From contig CAJQUW010002106.1 of NCBI GenBank assembly GCA_907163375.1, positions 280,001-344,000 of the forward strand: DNA of 64,000 bases, given 5' to 3'. Position numbers and translations under genes: made by a program. Within the stretch, counting starts at the first letter, position 1; each line of letters starts with the position of its first letter. Positions 29,761 through 39,202 of this stretch are shown piece after piece. This stretch comes from Prostheceraeus crozeri. Lineage: Eukaryota; Platyhelminthes; Polycladida; Euryleptidae. The notes under the pieces are model-generated. The model made no database searches. It was given only the letters and a program-made list of their open reading frames with translations, and was not told the origin of the DNA.

Positions 29761-30773
29761 GATGACGTCATATCTGCCAGTGATCTGATACGCCAATATT
29801 AGCATGCTTGGTGACGAATCAGATATGCGTAAGACGATCAAAGCACAGACAAAGAAAAAGGAAGTCACTTGTGTTTTCTGAACACTTAAGAAATCGACAA
29901 AATGGAGCAATTCTGCGAACACAAGTGTACAAACAAAAAGAACGATCCTAAAGAGCTTGCCTTCTACAGCTTTCAGAGAGACAAAAGACATAAAGCATGT
30001 CGTGTAATAGCATGGGACGAGTTTATTTCAAACCGACTAGTCACAATGTTGTATGTTTTGAACATTGTATGTCTAAGATACACGATGTTGAAGGAACAGC
30101 ACAAAAACAGACAGGTTTTATTATGCTTGAGTAAGGAGACTGAACCATGCTTGGAAATGGGATGCCAATTGGTTAAAATTTTCTCTGTCAAAAAAAGAAT
30201 GTTTTAAGGAAAACTGATTTGAATTCGGACAAAATTAGAAATGGAACTGTCAATTCATTCGTCAGTCGAGTCGAAGTTGATATTTCTACCGATGAAGTGG
30301 GTGTACATTTTGATAGTTTCTGTGTGATGCATGACTAGAAAATGAAAGAGCCTAGTCAGCCAATTCAGCTGCTCTATTTTGCTTAACTTTCGATTTTCCA
30401 TATACCGGCGCATTTCTTGTAATTATCACATGCTTCTGAATTCTGATGCTTGTAGTAACTGCACATTTTAGACTTTGACAGTTAATAAACTGCGGACTCA
30501 AGTCTCATTGTACAATCAGTGTTCGCATTTTGCCTTCCGTAGGAGTGAATGTGTTGCATCGTGATCAGCCGCGTGTACTTCATTCTCTTATCATTCGATG
30601 TGTTATGTATTCAAGAATAATGCACATGTAGTTACGTTCGGTCATTCTTTTGGACCATTTTGAGATTTGCTACTGGGCTCCTTCATCAGCCAACCACAGT
30701 GAACCTCCTGTCTTGTGAGCGCCGTTGTTCTTCAGTTACACAGCAAGCGTGAATTGGCAGCTGTGACGTCATC
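29761..30773. mobile_element. Possible 1.0-kb DNA element with inverted ends and a THAP-like frame
   Basis: GATGACGTCATATCTGCCA (29761-29779) and the reverse complement of TGGCAGCTGTGACGTCATC (30755-30773) agree at about 16 of 19 positions. Between them lies the open frame at 29902-30207 with a THAP-like zinc finger, a domain that P-type DNA transposons use for DNA binding. Because TGACGTCA is itself a palindrome, part of the match could be chance. No target duplication was fixed. Confidence 0.4.
29902..30207 (+). CDS. Short open frame with a possible THAP-type zinc finger
   Basis: 101 codons starting MEQFCEHKCTNKK, then FYSFQRDKRHKACRVIAW and later IVCLRYTMLKEQ. THAP domains run C-x(2-4)-C, FxxFPxDxxxRxxW, then CSxHF. 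The first Cys pair and the F--F--D---R----W series fit; the final Cys-x2-His appears as CLRY, with Tyr replacing the zinc-binding His, so binding may be lost. No transposase catalytic region follows in frame. Expression and function are unknown; it could be a fossil of a P-like transposon. Confidence 0.33.
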   Translation: MEQFCEHKCTNKKNDPKELAFYSFQRDKRHKACRVIAWDEFISNRLVTMLYVLNIVCLRYTMLKEQHKNRQVLLCLSKETEPCLEMGCQLVKIFSVKKRMF

Positions 30774-31026
30774 GTGTATTTTTGACATGAATTTGCAGAC
30801 AAACTAACGAGCAGATTAGTGGGAAAGTGAAAGGAAATCGTTGGAGTGGTTGAACACCTCAATTTTCAGAGACTAAATCTGTTTCTGAAATTGATCGAGC
30901 TGCACCTTTAACAAAGTTGTTCAATATGTGGGATTCATCGTGAAAGCCTCCTAGCTTAGACTTAATTTTCAAAGTATGAAGTATTGGTTTTAATTAATGT
31001 ACAAATTCATTATTCTTCAATTGCAG
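30774..31026 (+). other. elav: End of the 9.8-kb ELAV intron
   Basis: Non-coding, ending in TTATTCTTCAATTGCAG before the next exon. Confidence 0.7.
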
Positions 31027-31273
31027 GATTGTCGAAGGGGGTTGGTTTTATCCGATTTGACCAACGAACAGAAGCAGAGTACGCCATTAAGAAGTTCAAC
31101 GGTTTCATGGCCGAAGGATGCACCGAGCCAATCACAGTGAAGTTCGCCAATTCTCCAAGTTCCAATAAGAATAATAGTTTGAGTTTGGCCCTTCTTCAGC
31201 AAGCATATCAACTTCAGTCAGCCAATCGTCGTTTACTTGGTCCCATCCATCATTACACGACGCCGAGGTTCCG
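31027..31273 (+). CDS. elav: ELAV exon: second half of RRM2 and start of hinge
   Basis: This 247-base exon (phase 1 in, phase 2 out) completes a Gly codon and reads LSKGVGFIRFDQR, with KGVGFIRF as RNP1 of RRM2. AEYAIKKFNGFMAEGCTEP and ITVKFANSPSSNK end the domain. The hinge begins with an L/Q-rich stretch (LSLALLQQAYQLQSANRRLL) and GPIHHYTTPRFR. CTEPITVKFAN is one of the most diagnostic ELAV/Hu segments. The donor GGTAAGT reads CGG TAA in frame, so intron retention would end translation at once after PRFR. Confidence 0.96.
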
Positions 31274-33956
31274 GTAAGTTTTCCCAATGGTCCTGTAAAA
31301 CGTAAGATTTACTTTGTTTCGTATTGATAATGTTCTTTGTTTCTCTCTCATTTTGTTTAGAATATAGATCAATGATTGAAGTTCTATGAGTTGGTGTTGA
31401 GATGAACGTTCGTTCACAATTCCGTTGTTACTTCAATCTTATTATTTTCATAAATTGGCATTTTCTATGTGATTTGATGATGATTTGCACTGATGATTTA
31501 TCATTACGACTGGACTGAAATCTCGTAGAATTTAGCATTGCAATGGCGAGGCTTAAATTTTTGTACAAGTCGGATGTAATTAAAATGTGATTATAAATGC
31601 GTATGAAGAAAACCATTTTACAAGGAAAGAATTTCTGTTATTTGGGATAACACCAGCCCGCCCAAACAGACTCTGTAACTCTGCTGCATCGTTCAACTTG
31701 GTTTGAATTATCGGCTCAAGGTTGGTCAATGGACTAATGGGATGATGAATAATGAAACAATGCTATTCCTTCCTATCCGAGGACACAGGAGATTGGACCG
31801 AAACTCGGTCGGAAGTAGCGGAATTGTGTAATAATCTCTATTTCAATTCGTATCGACAATAACTTCTCCTTCGTTTGAAAGAGATTAAGGAAACTAAGAC
31901 ATTTGGGTTCGCGATTTGGAAAGAATAATAATCTTATGGAAATTCTGGCTGATTATCAGTTGTTAATGGCTTGCCGAAGTTCGATTGAAATGATATTGCA
32001 ACTGAACGCAAGTCTGTGTGAATTCGTTAATCTTTCAAAATGTTAACGCTTGACTTTGTAATGTTAAATGTGATTTTCTTTCACAACAATTTTCTCAGTA
32101 ATCATGAGTCTATAATCCTGTCTAGTTTTTAAGTCATGCGTTAATGAAGAACTGTACTTGATATTTCTGTCTGTTTTATTAATCAGCAATCTGCTTTATT
32201 TTCTTTTTTCTGGAGTTGCATTAAAACCATGAACTTCATGTATGGAATGTTAACCTCACTGTTTATTGCACAGCTTTGTTGTGTGGTCAGCAGCTTTCAA
32301 AGCAGCGATCTGCCAATATCTCTTCATATTTTGCACACTGCAAACGTCGAGGAGCAATTCCGGATGCTCAAGTTAGTTGATTGTAACGGAAACGTGCAGC
32401 ATTTCTTTCTGATCAGCGGCAAACCTTTGTACAAAGCATGGTCCGATCTGTATTCCTTTCCAAAGTATGGGTTACATTGAAGACTACTTATTTCTCACAA
32501 GTGAAAATAATTTTCTTACTTTCTCATTTAGAACCATTTCGTGCATGATATCATTGAGTTTTAGCGCCTGTCCGTATGGTCAAAGTCACAACAGGCGTTT
32601 TTTATTGCAGTGTTATTTTTTTTGGAAGCTTTAATGATAAGATTTGCGCATCATCAATTGCTTTTGTTAATGATATTGATATCAGCTAAATGGCTTCATC
32701 CAGTATTACCTTGAATGGAAGTTGATTATCAAAATTTTAAATTATGCGAACATTGTTGTGAGATATTTCGTACGCATCAATGCGCATCTTGTCCATATCA
32801 GAATGACATGTTAAATAAACTGCAATTATTAGTTGCTATAATTTGCTTAGATTGAAATTAGCTTGTGTTCAATCAAGTGGAGTCTCATAATTTTGTCCTG
32901 GGCTCTTTGAAACATTCAAGTCGCTTTTAAATTTAAGAACAATAAATCAGAGGTATTATTTGAGAGTGTCTCATAACAAGTAAGTAATTTTTAAGAAAGT
33001 GGTAATTATTGCAAACAACTTCCTTAAGATGCAGATCGCATGTCGGTGAGTGTATGTTTCTCTCTCTCTCATTATGTAGGCAAAGCTATATTTTCTCACT
33101 AGGAGAGGCATGCAATTACAAATAACTCAGAGAATACAAAAATCATAAAAACGTATTACAATTGTGAGCTGAATAAGCAAAAACAGTTAACACAAAATAA
33201 AAGAACACTCAAAGTTAAACAAGTCCAAGATACCATACTATAGGTAACAAAAGAGGCAACGCCGATAAGGAAAATGACATGGATAACAACAGAGAGATGA
33301 ACTCACGTGTGGCTCATCCAACTCCACACCAAACAGTGGTGGACACCGCCCCAAAATGAGGAAGGAGGCCTAGTAGACATATGGGGACGACTGTCTACCC
33401 TCGAGGTGACACGGAAACAAGGTTATAGAAACCATGTTGAAAATTACACATATCATAAATTCACAAATTTAGCCGAAGAAAATAATGATAGACTTATGTG
33501 CCCATCATAATCACATTTGAGCGATCCGAAAACCCCAAAAAGAGACAAATCATGCAAACCATAGAAACTGAATTTGAGATACGGCATAAGGGAAGAAACA
33601 GATTTATCATAAACAATGTCTCTGAACGAGACAATGAGCGGGAAATGAAAAAGATGCTGCACATTAATATCTTATCTGCGAATGTAGTTCAATATATTTC
33701 CGTGAACATCTGGTGAGCCGTATTTCGTCACCTCAGTCGAAAAAGATTCAGCAGCATTGAAGTCATTGCAAACTTGGACATCGATGATAATTGCAGCAGA
33801 GACGAAGACAGCAAGAATGTCCGATTTCACAAATGATTTACCCGATGGAATCTGCGGTTCAAGTTCAGAAAAGCTCTACGTTTTCTCAACACATTTGATA
33901 AAACGTTTTAGCAAATGGTTGCGCCGTTTCACTCTAGCAGCATGAGTACGGAAACA
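31274..33956 (+). other. elav: ELAV intron, first part of the 7.6-kb intron
   Basis: Mostly AT-rich non-coding sequence. A CGCCTGT/ACAGGCG hairpin followed by TTTTTT lies at about 32570-32605. A TCTCTC run is near 33059-33070. The 83-codon open frame at 32229-32480 is discussed under rejected items. Confidence 0.45.
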
Positions 33957-34086
33957 TTATGTTAAGTAATGTTGATTAGTTGCTCGCTTGAGAATGGCCT
34001 AAGATGTAGGCCGAAAGAAAGATCTCGCGCCAGAAAATAAAGTCTTCTATCCGATTGAAAATTGGGGAAGCCTTTACTTAACATAA
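33957..34086. repeat. 130-bp unit with 13-bp inverted ends and a hammerhead-like hairpin
   Basis: TTATGTTAAGTAA (33957-33969) and TTACTTAACATAA (34074-34086) are perfect inverted repeats. Between them GGCCTA (33996-34001) pairs with TAGGCC (34007-34012) and is followed directly by GAAA (34013-34016), exactly as in stem II and the 3' core of hammerhead ribozymes. Upstream CTTGAGA stands where CUGANGA would be, so the core is decayed or belongs to the related CTTGAGAA-type terminal repeat of Penelope-like elements. It lies about 40 bases beyond the R2-like remnant. Confidence 0.5.
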
Positions 34087-34119
34087 AGCACATTCAATAC
34101 CTTATGTTTGAAAGAGCAC

Positions 34120-35110
34120 GGAAACATCGTTGAATGATGTGAGGCAACGATTCGCTCGATTGACAACCAGCTTTGCAGGATAAAGAACCATCACGTGAGC
34201 GTCTTTTTATATGAGTCTGAGTAGGGAGGAGATTGTTTTGGAGCTTAAATCCTCTGATGAATAATCAGGGTATACGAGATCCGGGCACTGAATCCATTTA
34301 GAAGATGTAGGGCCACAAGATTTCAAACCGGTACCATCAACAGAGTCATGTACCTTCTTGGCTCATACAGACTTGAGATCCGTTTTCGTCATGATAATTT
34401 GCGATCCCACCTTGACTGGACTTCGACTCATTGTATTTGTCAGGCAGGAGGAAAGAAAATTGCCGGCCGATTTCACCATAGGTAGAGTGGATGCCAGGAA
34501 ATTTTCTATCCTCTTTTTTCTCAACAATGGTATCCAAGAAGATAAGCATGGAATTCCAATATCTCCTGATGCAATCGATGCATGAAACACTGTTATCGAG
34601 GCATCTTTCGGTAGCCGCATCCACGACCGAATTGAGGAACGGATCATTCGGTTCAAGTTTCGCAAGGTGTTCTTAGTGACCAGCCCAACAATCAGTTGAT
34701 GCAAATACTTCGGTATAAAATACGTTCTTAGAATTTCAATTCTCCGGTGTGGCTTAAGAGGAGCCGATGAAAGCTCTTGAAGAGCAGATGAAAATTTAGC
34801 CGTGGAAGGAGATCCTTCTATGCCACGATGGCTTAATTTGATACCAAGATAAGCGAATTGGTCATCAGGTCCAAGAGAGCGAATAGGTTTGATAGATACT
34901 CGAACCACAAACTGAAGCATAACAAAAGCTATGTAGCCATTTAAGGTATCTAGACATTGGTGGAGGGAGACTGTGTTAAAGGAGGCCGAATTTCATATGG
35001 ATTGGACAGAAACACAATCGAATGCCTTTGATAAATCTAGACATGCAAAAGACAGAGGTTTACCTTTAGTTTGAGAGTGGCGAAGAATAGCATGCAATAT
35101 ACCGCTTAAT
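34120..35110 (-). mobile_element. R2-clade LINE remnant with internal deletion
   Basis: From the 5' side on the minus strand: LSFACLDLSKAFDCVS (RT block, about 35090-35000), then a 185-codon frame (34920-34363) with YLGIKLSHRGI, APLKPHRRIEILRTYFIPKYLH, RLPKDAS and SGDIGIPCLSSWIPLLRKKR. These are the RT thumb and linker signatures of R2-type elements. Near 34200-34126 comes CKAGCQSSESLPHIIQRC, the C-x3-C-x7-H-x4-C knuckle that precedes the restriction-like endonuclease in R2. The catalytic FADD block between KAFD and YLGI is missing, so the copy is dead. R2 elements normally sit in 28S rDNA; no rDNA is visible here. Confidence 0.78.
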
Positions 35111-35847
35111 ATACCATAAGGGAACATACAGTCGCTGGATTACTTAAAAAATAAACATCATAAATGTAACCTAATGTTTCTGACACCATATGTTTGTCTT
35201 TCAACAAAATCATGGTTTATGGTGACTGAGAAGGATTTCCATTTTTGTGCGATTCAGTTATTGTGATGATCTTATGACGGCTTGCCGAAAATGAGGACAG
35301 AGATCATAAAAGCTGCTATTTTTTTTGCATGGCGCGGCCTCTTCGGTCATGCCTCGCTATGCATGACTAGGTTCAATCAAAGACTCAAAGACGAGCCAAC
35401 AGTGAGGTTAAAGATACAGTATATGAAGAAAGATAATAAAGTGACGATTAGTAATCGATCGCATGTTGCGGCACGATTACATGTGCATGTAGACTGTAAA
35501 TAACCTGCAAATTCGATGAAATAGTAATTCAGACATGAAAACTTAAGAAAAATATGACTAAAACATAAGTGCAAGCAAACGTGGAATCTTAAGGCAGAAG
35601 GTGTTAGCGAAGCAAATAGAATGTGGATTAGTCTGAAGAATCTGCTCATCATCTCACTTCACTCAAATTAATTTGAGATTGACCATTTTCAAGCTGCAAC
35701 CAGCACTTTCTTCAGTCGAAATGCAGAGTCTCATCATCTAAGCAGAGACAATTGAAACATACATCATGTAAAGGGATCATATTAGCTTGCGAGTAATTAA
35801 AAAAACTCGAAGCCTGTACCCTCTACACACAAGTCAACAAAATCTAT
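35111..35847 (+). other. elav: ELAV intron, non-coding part
   Basis: No recognised features. Confidence 0.4.
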
Positions 35848-35912
35848 ATCTTGCCTGACCAATGCAGTCGTGATGCTTGAGAGCAGGTTTCTAATGGGGA
35901 CAGCTTAATAGC
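35848..35912 (+). mobile_element. LINE fragment, same family as copies A and B (copy D)
   Basis: TTGCCTGACCAATGCAGTCG followed by GGTTTCTAATGGGGACAGCTTAAT parallels the end of the coding region and start of the 3' UTR of copy A (complement of 12415-12485). It is a very short remnant in the opposite orientation. Confidence 0.6.
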
Positions 35913-38767
35913 ATAGAATATCTGTTTTTTTTTTATTTTGTTCATCTATAGTAATATGATTTCCTATTTTTTTCATTGAGCAGCTCTTGGCTTCATTCAA
36001 GATAGACTCAGAAATAAAATTTGAATGTAGATCAATGGACTCTTCAAGAATCCTTTTGTCGTGCTCTTGAACATAAGTTATTTTCTTCTTGTATTTCAGT
36101 GTTATTTCTGTAACTTGAATACGGTCGGAATTATCCTTCATAATGCTCAAATTTGTTAGTTTTCATAATAGCTAGATTTAAAAGAAAGCCCCGCTCTCGA
36201 CTTCAGTCAATGTCTGAAACCTGAAGCCTTTAGTATCATAAGAGCATGTTTCGATCGCTGTTCAGGCCATGAAGCGCTGAAACCGTCTCCAGAATTATTC
36301 AGCGCAATTGTGTGTTTCACGTCAGGTGCGAATGGTCTTTAGAGCTATGGCAATGAGCGATCTCCATCGGACATTTGACCGTAGTCGACACATGCGAAGA
36401 TGTTAACTGATAAGTTTTAATATTTATAAATCCAATTATTGTTCCTTGCTTGGTTCGTTGCCAATGCGGTCTTAATGTTTGAAATCACCCAAAATCAAGC
36501 AACACAAATCTATTATTTCTTAAGCAATTGTAATGCGTTGATTCAACTATTCAAATTTATTATTTCATAATATCTGCAAAACCACACAATACTGCGATAT
36601 AATTTGATGACAGTATATTTTCTTAAGTTTTATCACTATTTCAAATACACTTACCGTATAGTTAACACATATAGTCATCGTAAGCTAAATTTATCATGCA
36701 TTAGCGCTAATACTTTTCCCGTAGAAATTCCTTGGTCATCTTTGCAGCAACTAATTATACATTTATCTGATTTAAACTCGTGTTGCTGAATGTATGGTTG
36801 TGTTTGTATGTATTTCCTCACAGCTGGATGTACATTTGAAGGCTTCTGCTGATAATAGTTTGAATTCTTTTTCTAAACCGAGCAATGTTATGAGCCTGAA
36901 GTAGCTGAAACCAGGAGCTAAGTGATTGATTATTTGAATTTGATTCAGGAAAACAACTTAAACATACACTAATGTCAAATATTCTAAAATTTCAATCAAG
37001 CAAATATGAAATGACGCTTCTATTAGTTACAACAAAAATTTCGATAATCAACTTCCTACTCAATTTGTGATATTTCCCCACAAGTATGAAATATGCCACA
37101 ACACTTATACTGATTAATTGTGCAGGCTTTAAGGATAGTTTGGTAGGTTTGATTGATTTTCAGTTTGAAATAGTGAAATGGGTGGCAGATTATCCTTATG
37201 TATCTATGAATGATCACATCGTACATGTACATTGTGCTAACTGCCTTACATATTATTCGTTTCATATTTCTTTCAACTTGCTCTCATGCCATTTACGTTA
37301 CTGCAATATCCCTTATGTAGGAACAATTGTATATATTTGCTACACTACATTTTATCTTTGTATCTTTCAAGTAAATATTTGCAACAAATAGCTAAATAAT
37401 CCCTCCATCGACAAAAATTACATGAAAATATCTACACATCAACAGAACTATGAAGTAGCGTCAATAACCGACAACTATGCCTTTTTAAGAATCAGTTTGA
37501 TCCTGAGGCGCAGCCCATTTATGAACGACAAGGAAAGTTAGTTGCAAGAGTTACGAGAAAGAAAAGAAATTACACTGTCAATTTTGAGATATTAATATTT
37601 TATGAAGTATGCCGCCGCACAAAATATTCCATATACGATTTTGCTGCAACAGCAAATGACTTACTAGAATAGTCAATATATGAAAACGAACACCGAAATA
37701 ACTATGAATCTTTTTGTTGCTTTAAAAAACTTCATAAACAAAGGTTGCTTTTCTAACTTGCGCTTAATGTGTGGTTTTATCCCTGATATATGAATGCTGA
37801 ATAGTGATAACTTCCAGAAATTGAAGTTAATTATGTTAGAGGTGCACGTGGAACTAAATTTGGCGCTCACGCCGGGTCGCTCAATTTCGTTCAAACTGTG
37901 GTGCATTCATCTCTTATTATAAGATACTTCTTGTTATCAGAAACTGTGCATACACTAGGTAAGGCACTCGCAGTTTCTAGCATCGGGATCAATTTTTAAA
38001 CACTGATTTATCTTCCGAATTCGTTAGTACATTGAAGAAGTAGCTTCTGGGATCTGATCAGCCCTATGTGATGACTCCTCTTCAACTCGCACCTTGCCAG
38101 GTTTTATATAGAATGATAATCGATTCAGGATCTGATTCAGACTTACAACTATTTGACGATGAAATGAGCATTTTTAACAACTTATTAATTATCATCAATT
38201 AGCTAATCAATAAATTAGAAGTACATTCGTCAACAGTCAGGTTTGGAACTTAAGTTCCTAGACCCGTGTCGTGTCAAGCTCGGAAATAAGTTAAATATGT
38301 GATTCTGCTCTGTATAAAAATATTATTGCCGTTACTACATACAGCACAAAGCTGTAGGTAATTTCCGCATTAACATTTCTCTTGTTAGCATCTTTCAATA
38401 CGTTATCTAGGCTTCAGTAATGCGTTGGTAATTTTCAAGACCTGTGTACATTCTGTAAAAGGAGACATCTGGTAAAATAAATTTTGAAACGTGGCATTGT
38501 GCTGAGGGGCAATGGTCATCCAAGAACAAATGCTCATTCATTCATGTTCCGTGGGCTTTATTTGCTCATTGTTTTTGACGCTACTTCACATGCTATAGTC
38601 AACAAGAATTTTCCTCTTTTACACAATAGAAACCAAACATTAATCTACTCGATTAAAGATATATGCCAATTCAAATATAAGTACAATAAATGAGTTGTCC
38701 CTTATTGTTTTCCTTTATTGAAACGGAATTTAGGTTGGTCACTGTTGCATCCTACATCCACCTACAA
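35913..38767 (+). other. elav: ELAV intron, non-coding part
   Basis: AT-rich; open frames are short. No gene or element recognised. Confidence 0.45.
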
Positions 38768-38834
38768 TATTCTGTTTTCTGTTTGTTTATTTGTTTATTT
38801 TCTCTTTGTGTTTTCTTTCCCCGCGCATGGTCAG
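38768..38834 (+). promoter_or_regulatory. elav: Strongly U-rich acceptor tract before the hinge exon
   Basis: About 50 bases of nearly uninterrupted T with G spacers (TTCTGTTTTCTGTTTGTTTA and TTTGTTTATTTTCTCTTTG) precede CCGCGCATGGTCAG. ELAV/Hu proteins bind U-rich and UUUGUUU/AUUUA-like RNA, and ELAV genes in flies are known to regulate their own transcripts. The tract could serve both as polypyrimidine tract and as a site for self-regulation of this exon; the second role is inference. Confidence 0.5.
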
Positions 38835-39068
38835 GTTCAACCCCCTCGAAGGTTGCCCTCTCCCCCTTCATCGGAACGCTATGACAGCCAATGTGCCTGC
38901 CGCCGCAGCCGCAGCCCAACTGATGGCTGTGACAGGCACTCCGGCCACCATCCAACCTCACGCGGCTTCTCTGGCCGCTCAACAGGTAGCTGTCGCCGCC
39001 CAGCAACACCAGCAGCAGCAACAACAGCAAGTCCGCCAGGCTGCGGCGGCGGCTAGCGCCCTCAACGG
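38835..39068 (+). CDS. elav: ELAV exon: low-complexity hinge (Ala/Gln-rich)
   Basis: This 234-base exon (phase 2 in, phase 2 out) joins the previous exon in frame to give PRFRFNPLEGCPLPLHRNAM; ELAV relatives have a similar RFxPL start. The rest is NVPAAAAAAQLMAVTGTPAT, a QQVAVAAQQH stretch with a seven-Gln run, and AAAAASALNG. The whole exon is hinge, with no RRM part, and is symmetric, so skipping it would keep the frame and shorten the hinge by 78 residues. It is far more GC-rich than its surroundings, and the Gln run mixes CAG and CAA. The donor is GTAGGG, weaker than the other donors, and reads GGG TAG in frame. Confidence 0.88.
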
Positions 39069-39083
39069 GTAGGGGACCGCGCC

Positions 39084-39202
39084 ACATTGCTGCCTCGATT
39101 GTCGGTCTTCCTCTTCCTCAACACTGCATCTTCCCTCCCCACTGCTTCTCACCTCCCCTAACTTGCGCATTCTACTCCATCTTTTCCGTCCCCTTAACTT
39201 CT
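39084..39202 (+). promoter_or_regulatory. elav: Pyrimidine-rich block just inside the intron after the hinge exon
   Basis: About 120 bases dominated by C and T (TCTTCCTCTTCCTC, ATCTTCCCTCCCC, TCACCTCCCC), starting 15 bases after the weak GTAGGG donor. Composition differs sharply from the AT-rich intron around it. C/U-rich intronic blocks next to weak donors often bind splicing regulators such as PTB; the role here is inferred. Alternatively this is a 3' UTR start of a form that stops at the in-frame TAG. Confidence 0.4.

Noticed and set aside
32229-32480. 83-codon open frame with a signal-peptide-like start (MNFMYGMLTSLFIAQLCCVVSS)
   Set aside because: Hydrophobic start is suggestive, but no family match, promoter or splice context is seen, and hydrophobic frames are common in AT-rich introns.
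32570-32605. Hairpin followed by a T run resembling a bacterial intrinsic terminator
   Set aside because: The context is an animal intron; such terminators have no meaning here and short hairpins with T runs occur by chance.
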